From Dermacoccus nishinomiyaensis (GTDB taxonomy: Bacteria; Actinomycetota; Actinomycetes; Actinomycetales; Dermatophilaceae): a stretch of DNA of 64,000 nt. Below the pieces are notes generated by a model, which was not told the origin of the DNA, searched no databases, and saw only the letters and a list, made by a program, of their open reading frames with translations. The stretch covers positions 1,922,001 through 1,986,000 of the forward strand of contig NZ_UFXX01000001.1 of the NCBI RefSeq assembly GCF_900447535.1, read 5' to 3'. A program made the translations under genes and the position numbers. Positions 50,348-58,679 of the stretch are shown here, in pieces. Each line of letters starts with the position of its first letter. The stretch's first letter is position 1.

Positions 50348-50969
50348 CCGCAGCCCTGTCGAGCGACACTGCCGGCGCGCTCGCCGCAGCAGTCGGCGTC
50401 GGCGATCAAGGCGCTCCACCTCGTCGCGTACGCGGAGGCCGTCAGCCGCGGCCGACTCGATCCTGACGCGCGCGTCACCCTGCGACTGGGATCGCTGGTA
50501 CTACCCAGCTGACGGCGCTGCCCACGCGCCGGCGCTCAAGCGGCTGCGCGTGCGGGCCCAGGGCAACGGCACACGCACGAGCGCCCACGACCTCGTCCGT
50601 CTCTACGATCGCGTCGCCGCCGGCTCGATCGCCGGCGCCGACGTCATGCGCCGCCACCTCCAATGGCAGCCCGCGAGCGGTGACGTCGCGGCGGGTTTCA
50701 AGGCCGGCAGCCTGCCGGGCGTGCTCACCGTCGGGATGGAGCAGCGTGTCGTCGGCACGAAGCGTCGCGCCACCGGCGCGCTGCTCATCGGTGGTCTCGA
50801 CGAGGCGATGGCGAGCTCGACCGACTTCGGGTGGCAGGAGCTGCTCGTCGAGGCGATGGGTGACCCGACGTACGCCCGCCGCGTCATCGCGACGTTGGAC
50901 GGCACGTCGTCGGGCACGCCGGGCAGCACCCCCACCGGGCCGCTCGTGCAGACCGACCTCGTGCGCTGA
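50348..50969 (+). pseudogene. Decayed class A beta-lactamase-like serine hydrolase
   Basis: A first frame encodes QQSASAIKALHLVAYAEAVS and GRLDPDARVTLR, with SxxK (SAIK) as the expected catalytic Ser-Lys. After a frameshift near 50478-50485 the similarity resumes as DWDRWYYPADGAAHAPALKR, TSAHDLVRLYDRVAAGSIAG and FKAGSLPGVLTVG (KxG-like), to the stop at 50969. The N-terminus and any signal peptide are missing and an in-frame stop lies at 50345. Two thirds of a penicillin-binding-type hydrolase remain. Confidence 0.7.
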
Positions 50970-50975
50970 GCGCCG

Positions 50976-51452
50976 TCAGCTCTGCTTGATCGTGCGAACC
51001 GCGTCGGCGAGGCCGGGCATGGCGCGTTCCATCGTCGCGAGGGTCGTGACGAAGCCGTCCTGGCCGCCGTACCAGGGGTCGGGCACGCCGTCGCCGGGGT
51101 TCGCCTGCGGGTCGTAGTCGGTGAGTAGGACGACGTGGTCGGGCAGCTCGCCACCGTAGATGTCGCGCATGCGCTCGAGGTGGATGTCCTCCATCGCGAC
51201 GACGAGGTCACAGGCGTCGATCTCGTCGCGCGTGATCTGGTGCGCCGCGTGGTTCGACGCGTCGTACCCGGCCTTCTCGAGTTCACGGACGGCGCGCGGG
51301 TCGATGGGGTTGCCGATCTCTTCGCGCGACGTGGCGGCGCTCGTCAGCTCGACGTCACCGAGCCCGTGCTCCGCGAAATATTTCGCGGCGACGCGCTCGG
51401 CCATCGGTGAGCGGCAGATGTTTCCCCAGCAGACGAAGACGACGGAAGTCAT
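50976..51452 (-). CDS. Low molecular weight protein-tyrosine phosphatase
   Basis: The 158-residue protein has the P-loop VCWGNICRSPMAE (CX5R; Cys 7, Arg 13) and the general acid loop DPWYGG near residue 120, as in LMW-PTPases such as PtpA. It dephosphorylates tyrosine or arginine phosphate on proteins. ATG 51452 is chosen because AGGA lies at the right distance; starts at 51461 and 51476 are possible. The usual position of catalytic Trp/Asp is kept, so it should be active. Confidence 0.9.
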   Translation of the reverse strand: MTSVVFVCWGNICRSPMAERVAAKYFAEHGLGDVELTSAATSREEIGNPIDPRAVRELEKAGYDASNHAAHQITRDEIDACDLVVAMEDIHLERMRDIYGGELPDHVVLLTDYDPQANPGDGVPDPWYGGQDGFVTTLATMERAMPGLADAVRTIKQS

Positions 51453-51720
51453 GCTCGCCATCCTGGCATCTGCCACCGATAGCGGCCATTCGCGGCGACC
51501 CTGCGGGCATCGAGTCGTCAGGTCAAGCGTTCCGAGTCAGGCCCGATGGCCGTGGCGCGGCAGCGCGAAGATGACGGCATGGTCATCGCTCTCGACCCCT
51601 CGGCCGACGCAGCCGAACTCACACCGCAGGCGCAGTTCGACGCCGAGCGCAGCCGCCGAACGTGTTGCCCCGACCGATATCGCTCGTTCAGCGCTGTCGC
51701 AGCCACAGCAGCGTGATGCC

Positions 51721-52007
51721 GTCGACTACGTCCTTTCGACGCAGGAGGGGCGCCTGCCCGCGTCACCGTTGCGGCAGTTCCGCAACGCGAAGGTTCGATC
51801 GATCCGCTCGACCTCGCCGGGCAGATGCTCGAAGACTTCGGCCAGGTCTGCGCCGTCATCCTCGCGCGCGGGCACACGCGCACGCTCCACCCGTCAGCGC
51901 TTCGGGGTTACCTCAAGGGTGCCGAGGATCTCGACGAGGCCCTCGCCGCGTACGCGCAGGACTGTGCGGACCAGGTCGAGCGCGACCACGCCGACCTGAA
52001 CGGGTGA
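51721..52007 (+). pseudogene. C-terminal remnant of a DUF2252 family protein
   Basis: One frame reads LSTQEGRLPASPLRQFRNAK, and after a frameshift near 51793-51800 another reads SIDPLDLAGQMLEDFGQVCA, VILARGHTRT and AAYAQDCADQVERDHADL. This matches the C-terminal end of DUF2252 proteins (RQLRDxK...LARAHAR...YADQxERDH). The kinase-like core upstream is gone. Open sequence before it (51579-51720) reads an Ala/Glu-rich peptide that I cannot place. Confidence 0.6.
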
Positions 52008-52028
52008 CGTCGCGGCGTCGCCATGCAG

Positions 52029-52090
52029 GATGGCGGGTAACTCACAGGTAAGCGGCCAGTTGCCTGCCTACCTGTGAGTCACCCGCCATC
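52029..52090. terminator. 22-bp inverted repeat between convergent genes
   Basis: GATGGCGGGTAACTCACAGG(TA) pairs with (TA)CCTGTGAGTCACCCGCCATC, with one mismatch and an 18-base loop. It lies after the DUF2252 remnant and 56 bases from the end of the minus-strand LLM gene, which it probably terminates. Confidence 0.7.
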
Positions 52091-52145
52091 TCGTGAAGGT
52101 CGGGCCCGAGCCGTTGTCCGCCACCGATCTCGCCGGGCGGGTTCG

Positions 52146-53255
52146 TCAGCGAATCCCGCCGACGATCTCGAGTGCGCGCTTCTGGGCGTCGAGGCCGCGG
52201 GCGGAGTTCGTCATCATGAGTTCGTCGGCCATGGCGTGCTCGGCGAACTGTTCGAGGTACGCGGCGATGCGCTCCGGGCCGCCGATCGCGGTGTAGGTGA
52301 GCATGTGCTTGGCCTGGTGGCCGGCGGGCGAGTCGAGCAGCATGTCGAGCTCGGCGTCGGTGAAGTCGCGATCGGCCACGCCGAAGCGCGTCGCTATCAT
52401 CTCGACGCGCGAACGCAGCACCTTTTCGTACATCGCGGACGCTTCGTCGTCGGTGTCTGCGGCGACGACGTTGAGCGCGGCGATGACGTACGGCGCGTCG
52501 AGCTGGGCGCTCGGCTTGAACTCCGAACGGTAGGCGTAGACGGCGGCCTGCAGCTGATCGGGTGCGAAGTGGCTCGCGAACGCGTACGGAAGGCCCAGCG
52601 CCGCAGCGAGTTTCGCGCCGAACATGCTCGAGCCGAGGATGTAGAGCGGCACGTTCGTGCCCTTGCCGGGGATCGCCTCGATGCCCGCGAGCGGGCTCGT
52701 GTCGGAGAGCAGCCCCTGCAGCTCGACGACGTCCTGCGGGAAGCGGTCGCTCGCGTGCGGGTCACGTCGAAGCGCCTGCCAGGTGCGCTGATCCGTGCCG
52801 GGCGCGCGTCCGAGGCCGAGGTCGATACGGCCCGGGTGCAGCTCGGCGAGCGTGCCGAACTGCTCGGCGATCGTCAGCGGCGAGTGGTTCGGCAGCATGA
52901 CGCCGCCGGAACCGACGCGGATCGTCTGCGTCTGCGACGCGACATGCGCGAGCAGCACGGACGTCGCCGCCGACGCAATGTGCTTCATGTTGTGGTGCTC
53001 GGCGAACCAGATGCGCTCGAAGCGACCCGTCGCCTCAGCCCGCTGCGCGAGCTCGACGCTGCTGCGGATCGCGTCGCCGACGCTCTCATGGCTGCCGACC
53101 TGCGCGAGGTCGAGGATCGACAGCGGAATGTCGGCTGCCTTCTTCGCGAAGGAGCCGGCCGAGTGGGAGGTCTCGTCAGGGGATCGCAGGTCGGTGTTCT
53201 GGGCGGCGTCGAAATCACTCACGCACTCGTCAACGCGGGCCCCGGCCTCGCCCAT
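52146..53255 (-). CDS. LLM class flavin-dependent oxidoreductase (luciferase-like)
   Basis: The 369-residue TIM-barrel protein has [31 protein letters not shown] near residue 83, [20 protein letters not shown] near residue 114 and [16 protein letters not shown] near residue 139, the non-F420 FMN-type luciferase-like alkanal monooxygenase (MsnO8/YhbW) pattern. It would use reduced FMN and O2 on an unknown substrate. The first 35 residues look extra; a GTG at 53222 is an alternative start. Confidence 0.87.
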   Translation of the reverse strand: MGEAGARVDECVSDFDAAQNTDLRSPDETSHSAGSFAKKAADIPLSILDLAQVGSHESVGDAIRSSVELAQRAEATGRFERIWFAEHHNMKHIASAATSVLLAHVASQTQTIRVGSGGVMLPNHSPLTIAEQFGTLAELHPGRIDLGLGRAPGTDQRTWQALRRDPHASDRFPQDVVELQGLLSDTSPLAGIEAIPGKGTNVPLYILGSSMFGAKLAAALGLPYAFASHFAPDQLQAAVYAYRSEFKPSAQLDAPYVIAALNVVAADTDDEASAMYEKVLRSRVEMIATRFGVADRDFTDAELDMLLDSPAGHQAKHMLTYTAIGGPERIAAYLEQFAEHAMADELMMTNSARGLDAQKRALEIVGGIR

Positions 53256-53409
53256 TCCCGGGCTGCATCCCGAAGGGTCCAGGCCGGCTGCGTCACATGG
53301 TGCCCGCTGCGTCAGTCGTGACCGACTCGACGAGGACGAATCGACTCACCTGGTCGGGCGTGGTCGCTTCGGCCCGGCTCCGATAGCGCCGTGCGCGCAC
53401 GAACGCCGA

Positions 53410-54321
53410 TCACGCGAGCAGCGCGTCGATCTCCTTCGCGAGCTTCTTGTGCAGCCACGGCGAGGGGTGGAATCCGTCGTCGGCGAAGGCCTTGTCGCGC
53501 GCCCATTTCGGGTTCGTCAGCGGTACGTGGCGGGCGGTGGGGTAGTCCGCGACGATCGCCGCAGCGATCGCCTCGAACCGACGCGCGCGCCCGCCGAGGG
53601 CATTACCGAGCTGCTGCGGCATCGCGGGCAGCGCCTCGATCGGCGGCAATCCGAGCAGGATGACGGGGGAGTCGCCGGCGAGCGCCGTCACGCGGGTCAG
53701 CAGCTTCGTCAGGCTGACGCGCCACGCCTCCTCGGTGCGCAGGTTCTTCACGTCGTTGACACCGACGCTGATGACGACGACGTCAGCGCGCGCGAGTTGC
53801 GCCTGGGCGCTCGCGGGCTGGGTGAGGTGGGCGACGTCGCGGGCGTCGGCGCCCGAGCGGGCGAGCACGTGCCAGCTGACCGGCCGTTCAAGCCGATCCG
53901 ACATGCGGCTCGCGAGGCGCCCCGCGATCGAGTCGCGATGGTGTTCGACGCCGGCACCGTCGGCCACGCTGTCGCCGAGCACGACGAGATGCGGCTCGTG
54001 ACCGTCCCGCTCGGCGCGGTGCTCGCAGATCGTGCTCGTGACGCCCTCGCGCCCGGCCGCACCGGGTAGGCGCGGCACGTCGCGCTGCACCTGACGCCCC
54101 TGCGCGATGAGCACCGGGCCGTGCAACAGCACGTCCGTCAGCGAATATCCGGGCAGCGACGACCCGCCCGTATCGGATGGCGCGTCAGCCGATGCCGCCT
54201 CGTCCGGTGCGGCGGAGCCCGACGTGGTTTCCCGTGAAACAGGGTCACGCGGCGCAGGGGGTCGTCGGTCGGCGTCCCCGTTGGTCGCCGAGATGTCACG
54301 CATGCCCCCATCGTCACCCAT
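53410..54321 (-). CDS. SGNH/GDSL-type esterase
   Basis: The 303-residue protein has an acidic, Ser-rich N-terminal region (about 1-55) and then an SGNH hydrolase domain: VVLGDSVADGAG (block I, Ser near residue 117), a Gly-containing block II, SVGVNDVKN (block III) and DDGFHPS (block V, Asp-His). No signal peptide is visible, so it is probably cytosolic; a lipid or acetyl ester substrate is likely but unknown. Codons 28-32 (VSRET) are encoded by a degenerate parS site. Confidence 0.82.
   Translation of the reverse strand: MGDDGGMRDISATNGDADRRPPAPRDPVSRETTSGSAAPDEAASADAPSDTGGSSLPGYSLTDVLLHGPVLIAQGRQVQRDVPRLPGAAGREGVTSTICEHRAERDGHEPHLVVLGDSVADGAGVEHHRDSIAGRLASRMSDRLERPVSWHVLARSGADARDVAHLTQPASAQAQLARADVVVISVGVNDVKNLRTEEAWRVSLTKLLTRVTALAGDSPVILLGLPPIEALPAMPQQLGNALGGRARRFEAIAAAIVADYPTARHVPLTNPKWARDKAFADDGFHPSPWLHKKLAKEIDALLA
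54226..54241. other. Degenerate parS-like site inside the SGNH gene
   Basis: GGTTTCCCGTGAAACA matches the canonical 16-bp parS at 14 positions (differences at positions 1 and 7). It is read on the minus strand as VSRET in a low-complexity part of the protein, where sequence is free to keep a DNA site. Confidence 0.5.
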
Positions 54322-54365
54322 TCACCTGCACTTCGGCGCAATGACGCGCGGCGTTCACCGCACCG

Positions 54366-54374
54366 TTATCCACA
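54366..54374 (+). promoter_or_regulatory. Perfect DnaA box in an AT-richer intergenic patch
   Basis: TTATCCACA equals the consensus DnaA box. A near match (TGTGAACAA, the complement of TTGTTCACA) is at 54550-54558. The surrounding 54361-54400 is clearly richer in A and T than the neighbourhood. No dnaA or dnaN gene is nearby, so it is a possible DnaA titration or regulatory site, not oriC. Confidence 0.45.
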
Positions 54375-54490
54375 TCGTCTCTTCAGACTTAATCTTCGCC
54401 AGACCCGACGGCCCCGCCTCAACGCCCCAACCCGGCCGTGGCTCAACGCACCCGCGCCCCAGCCCGACCCGTCCACACCCCACACGACGA

Positions 54491-54550
54491 AGCGTGGCGC
54501 GCACCCGTCGACGAGGAGAGCGCTCCTGGCCGACCGATGCGCGCCACGCT
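54491..54550. terminator. Inverted repeat downstream of lysX
   Basis: AGCGTGGCGCGCA (54491-54503) and TGCGCGCCACGCT (54538-54550) are perfect 13-bp arms. The 34-base interior contains a second palindrome (AGGAGAGCGCTCCT). It lies 33 bases past the lysX stop on the minus strand and is the likely operon terminator. Confidence 0.7.
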
Positions 54551-54582
54551 GTGAACAAGGCGACAAGGCGACGGTTACGCCA

Positions 54583-57500
54583 TCACTGCCCCTCGTTGGG
54601 TCGCGTGAACGGGAACGCGAGCGTCGCGCGGATGTTGTTGCCCGTCAGCATCATGATGAGGCGGTCGACGCCGATGCCGAGCCCACCCGTCGGGGGCATG
54701 GCGTACTCGAGGGCGGCGAGGAAGTTCTCGTCGACCTCCATCGCCTCGGGGTCGCCGGCGGCAGCCTTGAACGACTGCTCGGTGAGGCGGTTGCGCTGGT
54801 CGACGGGGTCGACGAGCTCCGAGTACGCGGTGCCGATCTCGGCGCCGAACGCGACGAGATCCCAGCGCTCCGACAGCTTCGGGTCGGTGCGGTGCGTGCG
54901 CGTCAGCGGTGACGTCTCGAGTGGGAAGTCGGTGTAGAACACCGGCATCGTCGTCTGGCCCTCGACGAGCTCGTCGTACAGCTCGAGCACGACCTCACCG
55001 GCCGTCATCGTCTCCGCCCAGTGCACGTCGTGCGCGTCGGCCACGGCGCGCACCTTCTCCAGCGGCGTGTTCGACGTCAGCGTCGTGCCCGTCGCCTTCG
55101 AGACCGCTTCGTGCACGGGCACGACGGGCCACTCGTGGTCGAGGCGCAGGCGCTCGACGCCGCCGTGTCCGTCGGGGCGGACGGCGACGGGCTCGCCGTG
55201 GATGGCCGTGGCGACCTCGAGGACGAGCTCGCGCGTCAGCACGCGCATCGTGTTGTAGTCGCCGTGCGCGGCGTACGCCTCGACGGAGGTGAACTCCGGG
55301 TTGTGCGTCGCGTCGGCGCCTTCGTTGCGGAAGTTGCGGTTGAGCTCGAAGATGCGGTCCATGCCGCCGACGGCGAGTTCCTTGAGGAACAGCTCCGGCG
55401 CGATGCGCAGGTACAGGTCGGCGTTGTACGCGTTGATGTGCGTGCGGAACGGTCGCGCGCTCGCGCCACCGTGCACCGCCTGCAGCATCGGCGTCTCGAC
55501 CTCCATGTAGCCGCGCTCCTCGAACGCGCGACGCAGAGCGCTGACGCCCCGCGAGCGCGCGCGCAGCAGATTTGCCGAATCCTTGTTGACGATGAGGTCG
55601 AGGTAGCGCTGACGCACGCGTGCCTCGGGGTTGGTGAAGCCCGTGTGGTCGCTGGGGATGGGGCGCAGCGACTTCGACGCCATGCACCACGACGACGCGA
55701 GCAGCGACGGTTCGCCGCGACGGCTGTGGCCGAGTGTGCCCGTCACGGAGACGTGGTCGCCGACGTCGACGGTGCGTCGCCACAACCGCATGAGCTGCGG
55801 ATCGACAGCGCCCGCCTCGAGCACGACCTGCAGGCGCACGTCGTGCTCCTCGATGAAGGCGAACACGACGCCGCCGAGGTCGCGCAGCGCTCGTACGCGG
55901 CCGCTGAGGGAGACGACGCCGGCGTCCACCCCGTTGCCTTCGACAATCGCTTTGCGGGCAAGATCGACCGTCATCGTGTACGGCACGTCGACGGGGTAGG
56001 GCTCCATGCCGGCCTCGCGCAGGACGTCGAGCTTGGCGTGGCGCACGCGCTGCTGCTCGGTGAGGCGCTGCACGGGTCGTGCGGGCGTGAGCAGCTCCTC
56101 GTCCTGCGCGGCGACGAGCTGCGCCAGCGGCGCCTCGGCGCCGTCGGGCAGGTGGACGATCGTGTCCGCGTCGTGGCTGGGGCGCGGTGCGTGGCCGGGC
56201 AGGAAGCCCTCGGCGCGGCCGGAGGCGATGCCGATGAGCGGCAGGCTGCCGACGGAGTCGAAGCAGACGAACCGGGTGTCCCAGCGCGGCAGGTACTTGG
56301 CGTTCGCCTCGTACAGCGATTCGAGCTGCCAGAAGCGGTTGCCGATCGACAGGATGCGGTCGGCGAGGCGCACGCCGATGCCGGCGCCCACCTTGTCGGC
56401 ACCGGTGAACACGGAGCGGAACATCGCGAAGTTGAGCGACACCTCGCGCACGCCGAGGTCGGACGCCGCGTCGGCGAGCGCCGCGACCATGGCCTCGTTG
56501 ACGCCGTTCGGCGCCTTCGGGGAGCGGCGCATCAGATCGAGCGACAGCCCTCGCGTGCCCCACGGCACGAATGACTGCAGTGCGACGATCTGACCCTGTG
56601 CGTCACGGACGAGGACGGCGACGCAGCGGCCGTCCGTCGCGTCCTCGAGGCGGTTGAGGGCCATCGAGAAGCCGCGGTCGGGTTCGTCGCCACGCCACTT
56701 CTCGGACAGTTCGGTGATCTGGTGCAGCGTCTCGGCGTCGAGACGCGAGTGGCGTTCGACGGCGACGGTGCAGCCGGCCTCACGCACGCGCGCGACGGCG
56801 CGCTTGACGGGGCGCATCGCGCGCCCTTCGAGGCTGAACGTGTCGAGTTCGACCACGGCTTCGTCGCCGAGGGGGCGGGCCTTGAGCCCGGCCTCGACGT
56901 AGGCGCGCGCACCCGTCTCCGAGGCGGACAGGACGCCGGAGCGCCACGCGTGCTCGCGGGCGAGGGCCTGCCAGGCGCCGATGGCGGCGGGCCATGACTC
57001 ACGGGCACCGAGCGGGTCGCCGGACGCGAGGCAGACGGAGCCGATGACGCGGTAGCTGACGGCGGCCTCGCCGTCGGGGGCGAAGACGACGGACTTGTCG
57101 CGGCGCGTCGCGAAGTAGCCGAGCGAATCCTGGTTGCCGTGCAGCGCGAGCAGTCGGCGCACGTGCAGTTCGTCGGCGGCCGACTGCACCTCGGAGCGTT
57201 CGGCCGATTCGGTGTAGCGCCACACCGTCAGCAGCAGCACGCCTGCGGCGAGGATGCCGGCGAACGCGGCGAGCCAGTGGGGCCCGTTGGCGCCGTCGGA
57301 GATGCCGTGCGGCATGGAGATGCCGGTGACGCTGCGGATCGAGAACCACAGGTGCTCACCGCCGTGCAGGTCGCCGGGGGCCGCCCAGGAGAGCATGAAG
57401 ATGACGGCGATGCAGGCGAGCAGACCGGCTAGCAGCGTGCCGATCGCGCGCCGCAGGGAGCCTGAGCGCATGCGGGCCGGGAAGTCCTTGCGCCGGATGA

Positions 57501-57909
57501 CGAGCAGGACGAGCCATGCGCCGGTGACGATCGTCGTCACGACGATGAGGGCGATCGTGATGTCGTCGACTTCCTCGTCGAGGCTGTCCGTGCAGATGCT
57601 GACGGCGACGATCGCGCAGGCCACGAACTGGAGGGCGAGGATGGCGAGGGCGACGACCCACGCGGCGCGCAGCCCGCGTTTCAGAGCGGCGGCGGTGATG
57701 AGAAGACACAGGGCGAGGAAGAGACTCGGGCCTGCGGGGACGCCGACGACGGCGAAGATGTCGTCGACCCAGTCGGCGAAGTCGCTGCGCGGCAGCGGGA
57801 TCGACACGAGCGACCACACGCCGCCCAGGGCGACGAGCAGCCCCAGCAGCTTGGGCAACCATCCGTGGTCGTTCGCCACCGCGGGGTGGTGACGGGTGGG
57901 GGTGCTCAT
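54583..57909 (-). CDS. lysX: LysX: lysyl-phosphatidylglycerol synthase fused to lysyl-tRNA synthetase
   Basis: The 1108-residue protein has about six to seven N-terminal helices (to about residue 240), an MprF-type DUF2156 aminoacyl transferase domain (about 250-560; SLSLDLMRRSPKAPNGVNEA near residue 455), an OB-fold anticodon domain (about 640-740) and a class II lysyl-tRNA synthetase domain (about 760-1108) with motif 2 FRNEGADATHNPEFTSVEAY near residue 863 and motif 3 GLGIGVDRLIMML near 1075. In mycobacteria LysX makes Lys-tRNA and transfers lysine to phosphatidylglycerol, giving resistance to cationic peptides. Its ATG overlaps the previous gene by 4 bp. Confidence 0.93.
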   Translation of the reverse strand: MSTPTRHHPAVANDHGWLPKLLGLLVALGGVWSLVSIPLPRSDFADWVDDIFAVVGVPAGPSLFLALCLLITAAALKRGLRAAWVVALAILALQFVACAIVAVSICTDSLDEEVDDITIALIVVTTIVTGAWLVLLVIRRKDFPARMRSGSLRRAIGTLLAGLLACIAVIFMLSWAAPGDLHGGEHLWFSIRSVTGISMPHGISDGANGPHWLAAFAGILAAGVLLLTVWRYTESAERSEVQSAADELHVRRLLALHGNQDSLGYFATRRDKSVVFAPDGEAAVSYRVIGSVCLASGDPLGARESWPAAIGAWQALAREHAWRSGVLSASETGARAYVEAGLKARPLGDEAVVELDTFSLEGRAMRPVKRAVARVREAGCTVAVERHSRLDAETLHQITELSEKWRGDEPDRGFSMALNRLEDATDGRCVAVLVRDAQGQIVALQSFVPWGTRGLSLDLMRRSPKAPNGVNEAMVAALADAASDLGVREVSLNFAMFRSVFTGADKVGAGIGVRLADRILSIGNRFWQLESLYEANAKYLPRWDTRFVCFDSVGSLPLIGIASGRAEGFLPGHAPRPSHDADTIVHLPDGAEAPLAQLVAAQDEELLTPARPVQRLTEQQRVRHAKLDVLREAGMEPYPVDVPYTMTVDLARKAIVEGNGVDAGVVSLSGRVRALRDLGGVVFAFIEEHDVRLQVVLEAGAVDPQLMRLWRRTVDVGDHVSVTGTLGHSRRGEPSLLASSWCMASKSLRPIPSDHTGFTNPEARVRQRYLDLIVNKDSANLLRARSRGVSALRRAFEERGYMEVETPMLQAVHGGASARPFRTHINAYNADLYLRIAPELFLKELAVGGMDRIFELNRNFRNEGADATHNPEFTSVEAYAAHGDYNTMRVLTRELVLEVATAIHGEPVAVRPDGHGGVERLRLDHEWPVVPVHEAVSKATGTTLTSNTPLEKVRAVADAHDVHWAETMTAGEVVLELYDELVEGQTTMPVFYTDFPLETSPLTRTHRTDPKLSERWDLVAFGAEIGTAYSELVDPVDQRNRLTEQSFKAAAGDPEAMEVDENFLAALEYAMPPTGGLGIGVDRLIMMLTGNNIRATLAFPFTRPNEGQ

Positions 57910-58262
57910 GCTGACGGTGCTCCTTCGACGTGCTCTGCGTTCGTTGCGGGATGGGGGGTCTCTGGGAGGCGGGCTGCTTCCTGTCTCGCGCGTTCGGCGC
58001 GGGCCCAGAGGTTGAGTGTCAACAGTGCGAGGGCCTGGAGGGCGGCTTCGAGCAGGATCTCGAACTGGCTCGTGTAGGCGCCGAGGGAGTTGGCGACGGC
58101 GAGCATGAGGACCATCGCGATGGAGCCGTAACGGAACGCACGCTCGACGTTCTGGTGCTTCGGGCTCATGGCGCGGAACGCGATGAGCGACAGGATGCCT
58201 GCGATGACACCGACGGCCGCTGACGCGAGGTACATCGACGCCGCGAGCGAACCGAGCTTCAC
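57906..58262 (-). CDS. Small membrane protein in the lysX operon
   Basis: The 118-residue protein has three to four helices (about 8-28, 46-62, 68-88) and a charged C-terminal tail (ARAERARQEAARLPE). Its GTG overlaps the stop of the gene before it (GTGA), and its TGA overlaps the lysX ATG (ATGA), so all three are coupled. I do not recognise a family. A partner for LysX or a lipid substrate factor is a guess from position. Confidence 0.65.
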   Translation of the reverse strand: MKLGSLAASMYLASAAVGVIAGILSLIAFRAMSPKHQNVERAFRYGSIAMVLMLAVANSLGAYTSQFEILLEAALQALALLTLNLWARAERARQEAARLPETPHPATNAEHVEGAPSA

Positions 58263-58516
58263 GCGATCGTCAGCAGCAGCCCGCCCCAGAGGGCGCGCGC
58301 GATGTGGGAGACCTCGCCGCCGACCCGCGGGTAGCCTGTCAGGACGAGGTACGCGCGCGTCGCCGCGATCGTGACGGCGCAGGCACCGGCGAACAGCAAC
58401 ACGAGCGACGAGGCGTCCTCGCGCGGAACGATGCCGCGGGAGCCGCCGCGCCCTGACGGGGCCGACGACGCGCCCGCAGGCGTCGACGAGCCCTCTCTGG
58501 CAGGGGTGGCAGTCAT
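58259..58516 (-). CDS. Short membrane protein at the head of the lysX operon
   Basis: The 85-residue protein has a Ser/Gly/Pro-rich N-terminal arm, one helix (LVLLFAGACAVTIAATRAYLVL) and the end TGYPRVGGEVSHIARALWGG. That last segment matches the N-terminal part of larger actinobacterial membrane proteins (RAYLVLTGYP..GG..HIAHALWGG, usually over 200 residues), so this protein is either a truncated form or one half of a split pair with the next gene. A TAGCGT hexamer 6 bases before the ATG would suit a leaderless promoter. Confidence 0.55.
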   Translation of the reverse strand: MTATPAREGSSTPAGASSAPSGRGGSRGIVPREDASSLVLLFAGACAVTIAATRAYLVLTGYPRVGGEVSHIARALWGGLLLTIA

Positions 58517-58679
58517 GTCATGACGCTAGCAAAGCGTTTCGCCCCTGCCTGGAAGACCATGCGGCCTGCGGGGCGCCTTCGTCGCGCTCGGGGCGTCGGC
58601 TCGGGCATGGCGGGAGTGGAGGGGAGGAGGCCACCTGCGACGATCGACCTGACGACCGAGCGATGCCATCGGAGGGCAG

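Noticed and set aside
49609-50969. Toxin-antitoxin pair with the neighbouring reading frame
   Set aside because: The adjacent frame is a decayed beta-lactamase-like hydrolase, not a toxin family.
54322-54582. Possible oriC
   Set aside because: Only one perfect DnaA box and one near match; no dnaA or dnaN next to it; 260 bp with ordinary genes on both sides.
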